Assembly (NCBI GenBank): GCA_964462515.1
Contig: CAYWXK010000018.1
Span: 1-64,000, forward strand
DNA length: 64,000 nt
From: CAYWXK01 sp964462515
GTDB taxonomy: Bacteria > Planctomycetota > Phycisphaerae > Sedimentisphaerales > Anaerobacaceae
Direction: 5' to 3'
Positions 32,118-40,980 of this stretch are shown here, piece after piece; within the stretch, counting starts at the first letter, position 1; every line of letters begins with the position of its first letter. The position numbers were made by a program, and so were the translations under genes. The notes under the pieces are model-generated. The model saw only the letters and a program-made list of their open reading frames with translations, was not told where the DNA came from and did no database searches.

Positions 32118-34760
32118 CTACAAACCTTCCACCAGTTTCGCCGCCGCTTCTCTCATCCGCCGAAATGCCTCCGGCGAAACCTCATTATACATCGCTGTCC
32201 CGGCATCTGCATCTGATTCTTTAACAACATCTCCGGACAAATTCAGGTAACTATCTATAAATGACCGAAGCTCGCCATCGGTCAGCTTCAGCTTCTTTCG
32301 CAGCAATTCCAGATACTCAATATCCTGTTCTGCCCGCCGATAACTTTTTAGTCTCATCGAATGATGTATCTCAGTATTCCCATCTGGTTTTCTGTCAAAT
32401 ATAAATAGTCCGAGCTGGTCCGCCTTCTTCATCGCCTCTCCGCTCTTATCAGCCGTCTGCCACGGCACCAGCCCTTTCGCCCCGTTGCGATACGCCCACA
32501 AAGCCCACGCCTGTGTCTGCCGATTCGACTCCTCAACACGATTAGTTGTGCCATACACCCGGATAGTCTCACCCGTCTGCTCTGCGCGGTCCGCAATTAT
32601 CCGTTGATACTGCCGCATCGCATCGCTGCTGACCACCCACAAATCCGCCTTGCTCAAAAGCTGTCCGCAGTCAAATTCTGGTCGGGAAATATCTATCCGG
32701 TATTGCAGCCGAATAGGGCAAGTTTCTCCCTTTGCCTGCCTGACTAAATCACCATAATACGCCAGCGCCCGGCAGTCCCAGTATTCGGCAGGCTCATCCA
32801 GTACCCACGGACTTCTGGCCGCATCATCCAATCTGCCTTTATTATTTAGATAAATCTGAAAACCGGTTTTTGCCCATCCTTGTTTCTGTGCAACCGAAAT
32901 AAAATCCCGCACAATATTCACGAACGTCTGGCTATACTCCGGTTTTTCTTTGAACGCCTCATACGCATCCGGATTTCTATTAAAGTAAGCCCGCACGTTC
33001 AATGGCCAGCTCTCGTGAAATGTTAAATAAAACCCCGGCCCTGGAACCTGCCCGCGGTGCCCATCCTTAAAATAGCTTCCCGATAAATAAGGTCCAAAAA
33101 CACTAATAAAGTCATCCCAGTACGCCTGCTTTGCCCCGGGCTTGATATTGTTATATCGCTTCTCATCCATTCTCTGCCCGTCCGCCATCATCATATCCAG
33201 GTTGCACTTTCGCGCCCCCGGCGCCGCCGTGCGGTGCGAATAATGTAAAATATTGCAATGCACCCGATGCTCGTATGCAATCTCCTGTAGTCGATAAAAT
33301 TCGCTCACCTTGTCCGGCATCGCGTATGTATTCATTTCGCAAAGGAAACTGGCCTCCCGCGGAATCGCAAAATTGCGAACACGCAGCTCAATCGGAATTT
33401 GCCTCCCATCCGAAACGCTGAAAGCCCCCTTTATAATTTTCTGCTCGCACTCAAACGGCACAAAAACATCCACGCACACAACTGTCGCCTTCTCCACATT
33501 TATTTCCAAATCCTGAAATGGCACCAGCGGGTCGGGAATAAACCCCTTTTCAGATTGAACATAAAGCCCCTTCCACATTTCTGTCCGGGTGCCGTCCAGC
33601 TCACATTGCACCGCTGCCTTACGCTCGCCCTTAAGCAAAACCTGAAAGTCCACCACCTCGCCTTTTGCCGCCGTCAGAGTAATCTTTTCCCCGTCATATA
33701 TCTCATTTCGTCTCAGATAATCTTCCGCAAGTTCTCCAACTGCTTTGCCGTTTATATCATACTTGTCCAGAACCGGAATAACCGCAATGTCACTACGTCC
33801 CGCACCAGCCGATTGTATCGGCCCAATCTCCGGCAGCTCAATTACCCGTTGACGTGGAACCTCGCCTCTAATTGTTACTGCCTCAGATTTTTTGCCCACC
33901 CGGCTTACGGTAATAACCTTGATTTCCACACTCTCTCCGGGTTTTAACGGGATATCGCGGATAGGAATTGTCTGGATTTCCCCCGGCTTCACAAATAGAA
34001 TGTTCCATCTCGGCAGGGGGGTCGAATTGATTTGCACTTCGTAAGCAAAACCATTTTTCGGCCCGCGCAATTGAAGCCGCATACTCTCAGAGTCGCCGCG
34101 ATGAGTAATATTTAATTCGCTCGCCGGCTCCGGCATCGGCTCATCACCGCCAAAAGTTACTATGATATAGGGACATTTGTCCCGCTCCTCCCGCGAGAAA
34201 ATCCGCGGATTGCGCGAATAGTCACAGCTCGACTCGTGAATAGTCAAACCGTATGCCGCGCCGATTATATTCGCGTGCACCAAATCCGGCTCAATCTCCC
34301 AATGATACACCCCATCTTTCAGAATGCTTTTCGCCTGGCAGACTAAAGAAAAACTGTTCCCACCGGTTACAGCAGGAAATCGGCAGCTCGGCCAGCCCCA
34401 CCCCGCATAACCCTGCTTGCCGCTCGTTAAAGCGCAACTTCTGTGCTCATCCCACTCTGCCGCAATCGTCGAAATTGTTACCGCATCGATTGTCTCATCT
34501 ACCTGATGACATACCAGAACCGCTGACTGGATGCGCCTCCCCTGCAGCTTATCAAAATCAAAGTCCATAGCAACCAAATGCTGATTGTCTTTGATGCGTA
34601 TCCTGTTTTGACTGCCGGCGTTGAGACCGAACTCGCCTTCAACCAGCACAATTGAATTGTCCGCCGTCGCCTCGAGTCGCGTCTGTGCTTCAGCGGATGT
34701 CGCTGCTGTCGTCAAAATAATAAATAGTAAATAGAAAATGGAGCCCCACGGGCCGAGCAC
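32118..34760 (-). CDS. DUF4091-type secreted glycoside-hydrolase-like protein
   Basis: About 880 residues from a GTG at 34760, which has GGAGGT five bases upstream and opens a proper signal peptide (LGPWGSIFYLLFIILTTAAT, cut near SAEA). The frame is open further upstream to 34976, but that part is Arg/Lys/Pro-rich and overlaps a repeat, so I reject it. The N-terminal 300 residues look like beta-sandwich modules. The C-terminal half holds a barrel-like region (EMNTYAMPDKVSEF, ALWAYRNGAKGLVPWQT) and ends with the DUF4091 features IHHSMRLKSYRRAEQDIEYL and EAFRRMREAAAKLV. Members are predicted polysaccharide-degrading enzymes of planctomycetes and relatives. Confidence 0.75.
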   Translation of the reverse strand: MLGPWGSIFYLLFIILTTAATSAEAQTRLEATADNSIVLVEGEFGLNAGSQNRIRIKDNQHLVAMDFDFDKLQGRRIQSAVLVCHQVDETIDAVTISTIAAEWDEHRSCALTSGKQGYAGWGWPSCRFPAVTGGNSFSLVCQAKSILKDGVYHWEIEPDLVHANIIGAAYGLTIHESSCDYSRNPRIFSREERDKCPYIIVTFGGDEPMPEPASELNITHRGDSESMRLQLRGPKNGFAYEVQINSTPLPRWNILFVKPGEIQTIPIRDIPLKPGESVEIKVITVSRVGKKSEAVTIRGEVPRQRVIELPEIGPIQSAGAGRSDIAVIPVLDKYDINGKAVGELAEDYLRRNEIYDGEKITLTAAKGEVVDFQVLLKGERKAAVQCELDGTRTEMWKGLYVQSEKGFIPDPLVPFQDLEINVEKATVVCVDVFVPFECEQKIIKGAFSVSDGRQIPIELRVRNFAIPREASFLCEMNTYAMPDKVSEFYRLQEIAYEHRVHCNILHYSHRTAAPGARKCNLDMMMADGQRMDEKRYNNIKPGAKQAYWDDFISVFGPYLSGSYFKDGHRGQVPGPGFYLTFHESWPLNVRAYFNRNPDAYEAFKEKPEYSQTFVNIVRDFISVAQKQGWAKTGFQIYLNNKGRLDDAARSPWVLDEPAEYWDCRALAYYGDLVRQAKGETCPIRLQYRIDISRPEFDCGQLLSKADLWVVSSDAMRQYQRIIADRAEQTGETIRVYGTTNRVEESNRQTQAWALWAYRNGAKGLVPWQTADKSGEAMKKADQLGLFIFDRKPDGNTEIHHSMRLKSYRRAEQDIEYLELLRKKLKLTDGELRSFIDSYLNLSGDVVKESDADAGTAMYNEVSPEAFRRMREAAAKLVEGL

Positions 34761-35272
34761 GTTGCACCTCCTTTTCTTCCGTCTTCGCGTAGCCTGCTTC
34801 GGCGGGCGAAGCAACGTAGGCGGAATCCGCCGAAGAGATGGAGGTACCATAGGCATTGCCCGTGGGGATCCGTTTTGACTGTTTGAACTTGTCTTCTGAT
34901 GACTATTTATATAACGGCCCCTGATTAAAACTATTTTGAATATGTGAATTTTGCCACAGCCCATCACATTATCCACCGGTCCAAGTTTCCGGAAGTATTA
35001 TACTGGTTTGGTAATAAATCCGAAATAGAGGGATAAAGCGCATTACGAACCGTGTTATATACATAGTAATAGTTATGCACCACAGACAGATGGCCAATAC
35101 GCTGCGACGTCCGAGAATGTCAAGTCTCTTTTTTTTAGCGATGCGGATATTTCGGTTGTGCTCTAATCTGCGTCTAAAGAAGTGTGCTCTGACAGTCGAT
35201 AAAGCCTGAGGAAATAGCCTTCCAATCTGCATAGATTGGAAAGGCTGTGTGATTGAGAGCAGAGAGCGCAAA
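34761..35272. repeat. Intergenic region with palindromic repeat
   Basis: At 34780-34850 the DNA reads as a repeat-like unit with GGCGGAATCCGCC at its centre and CTTCGGCGGGCGAAG beside it. GCCCGTGGGG occurs in inverted orientation on both sides (near 34748 and at 34859-34868). The remaining 400 bases up to the small gene at 35273 show no convincing frame. A frame on the reverse strand at 34969-35271 lacks any gene-like feature. Confidence 0.45.
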
Positions 35273-35437
35273 ATGAAAAGACCGGTTAAAAAAAGACGGC
35301 TGATTAAGTTCAGGCACAGGGTAGATAATCAAATCGACTGTCACAGTTGGGCAACCAAAATGGAAATACACCGGCTATTGTCAGGCAAGCCCGATATAAA
35401 ATTGGCCCACAAAGCAATCGCCAACGTGGCTGATTAG
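35273..35437 (+). CDS. Small basic hypothetical protein
   Basis: A 54-residue frame starting MKRPVKKRRLIKFRHRVDNQ and ending AHKAIANVAD. It is very basic at the N terminus, has no cysteine pair and no membrane segment. GAGAGC before the ATG is a weak ribosome-binding site. I do not recognise it. It may be a real small nucleic-acid-binding protein or chance. Confidence 0.3.
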   Translation: MKRPVKKRRLIKFRHRVDNQIDCHSWATKMEIHRLLSGKPDIKLAHKAIANVAD

Positions 35438-35539
35438 CGTATATAAACATTTTAATTTGTGCTTTGCTTATTTTTGCCTGTTAGCTTTTCCCCGGCAGCC
35501 TTTAGGTTGTTTTCCTTGTGCCTATCAAATCATTTTCAG

Positions 35540-35672
35540 TCAGCCACAGCTACGCCGAGGGGCGGGTAAGTAAAACTGCAGCCTATCCGGCTGATTTCCT
35601 GTGGTGGCGCTGTTTTGCATCCCTTCGGTAGCTGTCAGGCAAAGATAAGCCAGGCAGGTGGGTTTGTCTGTG
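35540..35672. other. Intergenic stretch with possible RNA structure
   Basis: The 236 bases between the small gene and the zinc-ribbon gene include CAGCC-TATC-CGGCTG (35580-35594), an unusually G/C-rich block for this region, and CTTCGG and GGCAAAG words. I could not match it to a riboswitch class with confidence. It lies downstream of the zinc-ribbon gene on that gene's strand, so it could also be a 3' UTR. Confidence 0.25.
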
Positions 35673-35673
35673 G

Positions 35674-35892
35674 TTAAGACTCTTGCGACAGTGCCTTTGC
35701 TTTCTTGGGGTCCATAGTCAACTCTACGTGCCCGCAATCGTAGCAGCCGAGGGCATTAACCGCAACTCCGCTGGTATGGACGGTCAATATTTTCGCGCCT
35801 TTGGCGCGAAAATAGACTTTCCCTGTTGACTGGAAGGAGCCGCGTTTAAGGTTAGTGCTGCCACATCTTAAACAACTCATTTCCTTGCTCAT
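35674..35892 (-). CDS. Small zinc-ribbon protein
   Basis: A 72-residue protein with two CxxC knuckles, CLRCGS near residue 7 and CYDCGH near residue 50. They are separated by a strand-rich segment (VYFRAKGAKILTVHTSGVAV), so it should fold as a single zinc ribbon. AAAGGAAC lies just before the ATG. It could bind nucleic acid or a partner protein. The family has no assigned role that I know of. It is monocistronic and convergent with its left neighbour. Confidence 0.6.
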   Translation of the reverse strand: MSKEMSCLRCGSTNLKRGSFQSTGKVYFRAKGAKILTVHTSGVAVNALGCYDCGHVELTMDPKKAKALSQES

Positions 35893-36186
35893 ATTGTTCC
35901 TTTCATTTATCGGTTCTTGGATAAAATTTACCCGGTTATGCTGTTTTTATGTTGACCACAGGCCGACCCTGCTTATATTGCAGCCTCTTTAAAAAATAAA
36001 AGCACTTCTTATCACCCTTTCTGGGCAATAGTGTATCAGACTTAATAGCGAGACATCAAGCAAAATCCGACCTCAATTTCGACTAATTTCGGCGTTTGTT
36101 AGCGGTGAGCAAGAATAATAAAGCCTTGTAAATGCGAAGGACAGTGATTACTATAGTGGCCGATTATTGTAAAGGAGACAAAAGTT
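35893..36186. other. Intergenic region between divergent zinc-ribbon and mtnP genes
   Basis: About 290 bases, AT-rich, with no frame of interest. TATAGT at 36152-36157 could be the -10 of an mtnP promoter, but I find no -35 at normal distance. I see no repeats. Confidence 0.35.
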
Positions 36187-37062
36187 ATGGCAGAAGAGCT
36201 GGTCGGTGTGATAGGAGGAACAGGACTTGGCGATGCCTTGGCGGAAAAAATAACGGATGCGGAATTGCACGATGTTGATACACCTTTCGGTAAGCCAAGC
36301 TCAACAATTTTGGTTGGCAAATTCGGCAACAGGCAGGTCGCATTTCTGAATCGGCATGGCGAAGGGCATAAACTTTCGCCGAGTGAGGTGCCGTTTGCAG
36401 CCAATATCTTCGCATTGAAAAAGCTTGGCGTCCATACCATTATAAGCAGCGGGGCGGTAGGGTCGCTTAACAAGCAAATCGCCCCGAGGGATTTGGTTAT
36501 CGTTGACCAGTTTATCGATAAGACATTCAAACGGCTAAAAACCTTCTTTAGCGGCTATGGTGCCGTGCATTGCGAGATGGCTAAGCCGGTTTGTGAGCGG
36601 CTTCGAAAGGTTTTCGCCCAGACAGCCAGGGGCGTTGACATAAGGACTCATCCGAAGGGCACCTACATTTGTATGGAAGGGCCACAATTTTCGACGCGGG
36701 CTGAGTCGCTTATGCACCGAAGTTGGGGAGGCGATTTAATCGGAATGACCGCTATGCCGGAGGCGAAGTTGGCCAGGGAAGCGCAAATTTGCTACGCCCT
36801 TGTAGCGATTGCCAGCGATTATGACTGTTGGAAGCCGCACGAGGAAGGAAGGAGCAAACAGACATTGCTTAAAGAAATAGTGGCAAATTTGAAGGCAGCA
36901 ACGGAAAATTGTCTGGAACTTATAAAAGCGGTTTTGGCAAGCGATAGTGAGCTTGTCAGTGAAGATTGTTACTGTCGGCACAGTCTCGATTTGGCTGTCT
37001 GGACGGACAACAGTAAAATCGCAGCAACCGATAAAGAACAATTGAAAGTGCTTTTTGAGTAG
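36187..37062 (+). CDS. mtnP: S-methyl-5'-thioadenosine phosphorylase
   Basis: A 291-residue trimeric purine-nucleoside-phosphorylase-type enzyme that cleaves methylthioadenosine with phosphate to adenine and methylthioribose-1-phosphate in methionine salvage. It has GVIGGTGLGD at the start (phosphate loop), NRHGEGH near residue 60, SSGAVGSL, ICMEGPQFSTRAES (about 158-171), LIGMTAMPEAKLARE and ASDYDCW. The Asp of this last motif selects adenine over guanine bases and supports MTAP rather than PNP. AAAGGAGA lies a few bases before the ATG. No other salvage gene is adjacent. It carries about 25 extra residues at the C terminus. Confidence 0.9.
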   Translation: MAEELVGVIGGTGLGDALAEKITDAELHDVDTPFGKPSSTILVGKFGNRQVAFLNRHGEGHKLSPSEVPFAANIFALKKLGVHTIISSGAVGSLNKQIAPRDLVIVDQFIDKTFKRLKTFFSGYGAVHCEMAKPVCERLRKVFAQTARGVDIRTHPKGTYICMEGPQFSTRAESLMHRSWGGDLIGMTAMPEAKLAREAQICYALVAIASDYDCWKPHEEGRSKQTLLKEIVANLKAATENCLELIKAVLASDSELVSEDCYCRHSLDLAVWTDNSKIAATDKEQLKVLFE

Positions 37063-37143
37063 CGCATTTATTTTTTAGGGACCGTATCAGCGGGAATTTG
37101 CAAAGGTGACTACGGCTGCCTAAACAAAAAGCGATATAAGCTA

Positions 37144-37171
37144 TTGACGGCAGGGGGGTTGTCGATATAGT
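37144..37171 (+). promoter_or_regulatory. Candidate promoter of the coiled-coil lipoprotein gene
   Basis: TTGACG (37144-37149), a 16-base spacer and TATAGT (37166-37171) lie about 50 bases before the ATG at 37224. The spacer begins GCAGGGGGG, a word also present in the spacer of the promoter candidate at 42947. Confidence 0.45.
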
Positions 37172-37223
37172 AGAAATCAAGTTTTATCAGTTTTTGAAAA
37201 CCTAAGTTGAAAGGATTGTAAAA

Positions 37224-37643
37224 ATGAAGGGATTAGCTCAGAAGATGTTTATTCCGGCAGTTAGCGCTTTTGTTATTATGTTAGTCGCAAGCTGCCAGGA
37301 GCAGGGAGGAGCAAATGATAAGATGAGCAGGGTGATAGCCGCTGAAAATATGAAGTTAAAGAAAACATTAGAGGATACTGCTAAGGAGGTAGAAAGGTTA
37401 AAGCAGGTAAATAGTAGTGAGTCGAAGCGGCAGGGAGAGCTACTCGCGAAGTGCTTGGAGGAAAAGGAAATCTGGGAAAAGAAGTCTGAGGAGAACGTCA
37501 AAGAGCAGGTCGGCGAGCTTTTAGAGAATCTTATGGACGAAAGTGCAAAGCTGCGAGATGAAAACGAAGGTCTCAAAGCTCAGATAGAGAAGCTAAAAGC
37601 GGAACTTGCGGGGAAACAGCAGGGCGAGAAATCTAAAGAGTAA
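37224..37643 (+). CDS. Coiled-coil lipoprotein
   Basis: A 139-residue protein with a lipoprotein signal (FVIMLVASC, Cys near residue 24). A nearly continuous heptad-like helix of charged residues and leucines follows from about residue 40 to 130 (for example KLRDENEGLKAQIEKLKAEL). It should be an elongated, lipid-anchored periplasmic or outer-membrane protein. Members of this Lpp-like shape can tether or space envelope layers, but sequence alone does not assign a role here. AAAGGA precedes the ATG. It is probably monocistronic. Confidence 0.65.
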   Translation: MKGLAQKMFIPAVSAFVIMLVASCQEQGGANDKMSRVIAAENMKLKKTLEDTAKEVERLKQVNSSESKRQGELLAKCLEEKEIWEKKSEENVKEQVGELLENLMDESAKLRDENEGLKAQIEKLKAELAGKQQGEKSKE

Positions 37644-37806
37644 GGAAAGAAAGCAAACAAACCGGAGGGGACAAAGGGGTGTGGTGTGCGCTCGCAATTG
37701 AACAGTGCCACGATAACCAATATCAATGGCGACGAGTGAGAGGCCCATTACAGATACACAAAGAACGGCGATATGACTTACAGAACCATAAACTATTCGC
37801 AAACCG

Positions 37807-38982
37807 ATGAATCAGAGTAAGATAATTGAGGGTTTGAAAAGTCAGGCAAGTCCTTTGCTGAAGTTCTTGATAGGTATTGCATTTGTTTTGGCAACGTTAT
37901 TCTTTGTTTCTCTCGTTTACGAGATTGCAATACAACAGTATAAGGTAAGACAACATTACAAGCCAACCGAAGCGAAAGTGCTGCATTCGGAAATCAAAAT
38001 ATCAAAAAAAATTCCTGTCAAAATAAGTTCGTACACTCGGCGATATACACCTCACGTGGAGTATAGCTATGTAGTTGCAGGGCAGCAATACATATCACAC
38101 GATATTACTATCATAAACCCTAATAATACAACTCAGAAGTGGGCAAAGGAAATCGTTGACAAATATCATCCGGGCGCAAAGGTCATTGCATATTATAATC
38201 CCAGGAACCCTCAAAAATCATTTCTAATATATGAGGTTGCCTTCTGGCCTTACCAATATGCACTTACTTGTTTTGCTCTGTTGTGTGTTTGTGTTGCGAC
38301 ATATTCTGCAATAGGGAAAATATATAACAAACCAAGAGCCCCCAACCAAATTTCAGAAAATTTTTACGTACTGAAGCCCGATAATGCCAAAAAAACTTTT
38401 CAAAAAGCTATAGTGTATTGTTTTTTCTATTATCTTGTGGGAATAACAATCGGTGTGCTTTACTTTTCTATTGCAGATAAAGCCTATCAATTATTTCCTC
38501 AAGTTGCGTATGGCATTTATTTCCTTTTGGGTCTTATTCCCATCTGCTATTTTGGGTATAATGCTTTGCGGTCTCGCTATCTGCAATCACCAGAAGTTCT
38601 GATTGGTCAATCGCATTTACAGGTAGGCGAAAAAATAAGAATCAAAGTCACACAGAAATTCAAAAAAGCAGTAGAACTGGTTAATACGGAAATTGCTTTG
38701 GTGTGCACAACCTACTATAGAAGCAAGGACAGACGTGGAAACGATTGTATAAGAAGCCAGGATGATGTCATTAGTAAAGTTATTCTCTGCAAACAAAGGT
38801 TTTTCATGGCCGGTGACTTGTTGGAATTTGAGGATGATGTTTTAATACCACATAATGCACACAGAAGTGGCTTTTCAGAAAAAAAGAGTGAATTTCCATT
38901 TTACCGCTGGTACTTTAGAATTATCAACACACGAGCCCATGGTTCTGCTTATACAACGAAGTATTTTGTCAATTGCGAATGA
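37807..38982 (+). CDS. DUF3592-type membrane protein
   Basis: A 391-residue protein. Hydrophobic segments lie at about residues 18-40, 142-162, 200-220 and 228-250. Between the first and second segments is an extracytoplasmic or cytosolic beta-rich domain with TEAKVLHSEIKI, HVEYSYVVAGQQYISHDI and ATYYNPRNP-like spacing (VIAYYNPRNPQKSFLIYE), typical of DUF3592. The C-terminal 150 residues are soluble and include KIRIKVTQKFKKAVEL and a Cys-containing strand. The function is unknown. It ends 125 bases before the converging pyrG gene. Confidence 0.65.
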   Translation: MNQSKIIEGLKSQASPLLKFLIGIAFVLATLFFVSLVYEIAIQQYKVRQHYKPTEAKVLHSEIKISKKIPVKISSYTRRYTPHVEYSYVVAGQQYISHDITIINPNNTTQKWAKEIVDKYHPGAKVIAYYNPRNPQKSFLIYEVAFWPYQYALTCFALLCVCVATYSAIGKIYNKPRAPNQISENFYVLKPDNAKKTFQKAIVYCFFYYLVGITIGVLYFSIADKAYQLFPQVAYGIYFLLGLIPICYFGYNALRSRYLQSPEVLIGQSHLQVGEKIRIKVTQKFKKAVELVNTEIALVCTTYYRSKDRRGNDCIRSQDDVISKVILCKQRFFMAGDLLEFEDDVLIPHNAHRSGFSEKKSEFPFYRWYFRIINTRAHGSAYTTKYFVNCE

Positions 38983-39107
38983 TGCGACATGCAGATTGCA
39001 CGATTTACATTCAGGGATCAGGTAGCTGCGAAATTCGAAGAACCGCTAACTTTGCACAAGTACTTGTATTGCCTCAACGACCCACACACTTAATCGCCTG
39101 TCGGCTG

Positions 39108-40883
39108 TCAGGTTATAGAGTTATATATTTTCCGGGTAGCTTTAACGCAATCAAGCAATTTTTCGTCAGGATAGTGTTTTTGCATTGCGGCGGCCACAAG
39201 CCCTACAAACATCGGATGTGGCTTGAGCGGGCGCGAGGTCAGGCAGGGGTGTGCCTGCGCCCCCATAAAAAATGGATGTGAAGGAAGCTCAAGTATCTGC
39301 ATAATGGGTTGATTGAGGGCTTTTCCGGAAAATACAAGGCCGGCTTTTTCCAGCTGCTCTATATACCGTGGGTCAACTTCGTAACGATGTCTGAAGCGCA
39401 TTCTAACCGTCTTTTTCCTGTCAAAAATCTTCCAGGCCAGTGTCTGTGGCTTTAATTCTATATCGTGTCCGCCCAGCCGCATACTTCCTCCCAGACCTTC
39501 TATCCCTTTTTGCTCCGGCAGGATGTTTATTACAGGTTCAGGACAATCAGGGTCTATTTCGGTGCTATTGGATTTTGTAAGGCCGCAGATGTTACGGGCA
39601 AATTCGACGACAGCCATCTGGAAGCCGAAGCACAAGCCCAGATACGGCAATTTGTTTTCTCTGACGAATTTTATGCAGGCGATTTTTCCTTCTGCGCCTC
39701 GTGTGCCGAAGCCTCCGGGGACAATGATGCCATCGACGTCACTGAGATTATTGACTGCGTTCTGGTCTGTGATGTTTGTTGTTTCAATCCATTTTATTTT
39801 TACGTTGCAGCCAAGGGCGATGCCGGCGTGTTCGAGGGCGTTGATTATCGAGGCGTAACTATCGCGAACCGAGGTATATTTGCCGGTGATGCCGACGGTA
39901 ACTTCGCGCCTGTTGGAGCCGATTTTGTCGGTGAAGTCGCACCACTGTTCCCAGGCCTTGCGCTCGTGGTGCAGATTGATTCTATCCTCGATTTTCAACA
40001 GCCGCAAGACGGCGAAGTCGAGCTTGGCGTCTCTGAGCATCGCCGGTATCATATAGATACTGGCGGAATCCGGCACGCTTATGACACGCTCGAACGGCAC
40101 GTTGCTATAGACGCTGATTTTCTGGCGGACCTTGTCACTAACTGGATTCGATGCCCTGCAGGCGATAATATCAGGCTGGATGCCACATTCCATAAGCTGC
40201 TTGATTCCGAGCTGTGCGGCCTTTGATTTCTGCTCGCCGAGTGTCTTTGGCTCAAGTATATACGTTAGCGCCACGAAGCAACTGCTGTTTGGGCCTTCTT
40301 CGTAGGCCAGCTCGCGCATTGCCTCGATATAGTAGGCGTTTTCGAGGTCGCCGACGGTGCCGCCAATCTCGACAAATACGATGTCGGCATCGCTATCAAT
40401 TGCTAACCGGCGAAGTCTTAGTTTGACCTCGCCTGTAACGTGAGGAATCATCTGGACGTCTCTGCCCAAGTAGTCGCCGTGGCGTTCCTTATTAAGGACG
40501 GAGCTGAATATCTGGCCGCTGGTGGTGAAGTTTGCTTTGCTTAAATCCTGGTCTAACATCCTCTCGTATGTGCCCAGGTCCATATCGCATTCCATACCAT
40601 CATCTAACACAAATACCTCGCCGTGTCGGAATGGATTTAGTGTGCCGGAATCAACGTTCAGATAACCCTCTAACTTTATTGGAGCAACTTTTAGCCCTTT
40701 ATCCTGCATAAGTTTGGCTAAGCACGATGAGAATATCCCTTTGCCCAAGCCGCTCATCACCGTGCCCATAACAAAGACATATCGCGTCTTTCCCTTTTTA
40801 TAACCATCCGGCATCGGCGAGAAAAATTCGCTTTCGGTAGAAACGTCACTAACAGAAGCTAACAGGTCATTATCTTTTGACAT
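39108..40883 (-). CDS. pyrG: CTP synthase, divergent
   Basis: A 591-residue two-domain enzyme that makes CTP from UTP, ATP and glutamine. The synthetase domain has the P-loop SGLGKGI (residues 44-50), HGEVFVLDDG, DLGTYERML and VEIGGTVGDLEN with the Mg-binding acidic residues. The glutaminase domain has Cys418 in LGLCFGFQ and His545 in AQAHPCL. Several normally invariant motifs differ: KxDPY is KLEGY, the UTP-binding KTKPTQ is KTLGEQ, and the third triad residue (Glu of HPE) is Cys547. Overall alignment is collinear and the length normal. It may be a lineage-specific form or a paralogue. The N-terminal extension is about 30 residues. Confidence 0.8.
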   Translation of the reverse strand: MSKDNDLLASVSDVSTESEFFSPMPDGYKKGKTRYVFVMGTVMSGLGKGIFSSCLAKLMQDKGLKVAPIKLEGYLNVDSGTLNPFRHGEVFVLDDGMECDMDLGTYERMLDQDLSKANFTTSGQIFSSVLNKERHGDYLGRDVQMIPHVTGEVKLRLRRLAIDSDADIVFVEIGGTVGDLENAYYIEAMRELAYEEGPNSSCFVALTYILEPKTLGEQKSKAAQLGIKQLMECGIQPDIIACRASNPVSDKVRQKISVYSNVPFERVISVPDSASIYMIPAMLRDAKLDFAVLRLLKIEDRINLHHERKAWEQWCDFTDKIGSNRREVTVGITGKYTSVRDSYASIINALEHAGIALGCNVKIKWIETTNITDQNAVNNLSDVDGIIVPGGFGTRGAEGKIACIKFVRENKLPYLGLCFGFQMAVVEFARNICGLTKSNSTEIDPDCPEPVINILPEQKGIEGLGGSMRLGGHDIELKPQTLAWKIFDRKKTVRMRFRHRYEVDPRYIEQLEKAGLVFSGKALNQPIMQILELPSHPFFMGAQAHPCLTSRPLKPHPMFVGLVAAAMQKHYPDEKLLDCVKATRKIYNSIT

Positions 40884-40899
40884 ATCTTTTCCTTATTTT

Positions 40900-40950
40900 T
40901 TGCCACAGAGCGCATTTATCCGCCTGTGGCGGACAGAGGTCACAGAGATA
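40900..40950. repeat. CACAGAG-type repeat between pyrG and the FRG gene
   Basis: GCCACAGAGCGCATTTATCC and GGCGGACAGAGGTCACAGAG form an interrupted palindrome. Related words occur at 41798-41822, 48652-48675 and 51281-51330. Confidence 0.5.
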
Positions 40951-40980
40951 TTTTTTTTATTCATATTTAGTGTCAATTAC

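Noticed and set aside
34761..34976. N-terminal extension of the DUF4091 protein
   Set aside because: The open frame continues upstream, but it translates repeat DNA; a GTG with GGAGGT and a proper signal peptide follows at 34760.
34969..35271. 100-codon frame on the reverse strand
   Set aside because: No ribosome-binding site, no recognisable domain and an irregular composition; treated as chance.
35540..35672. Possible cyclic-di-GMP-type riboswitch on the reverse strand
   Set aside because: A few words (GATGCAAAAC, ACCGAAGG) recall the class, but the P2 helix does not form and no gene lies suitably downstream.
38973..39281. 102-codon frame at the converging ends of the DUF3592 gene and pyrG
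   Set aside because: It overlaps the end of pyrG antisense and has no gene-like feature.
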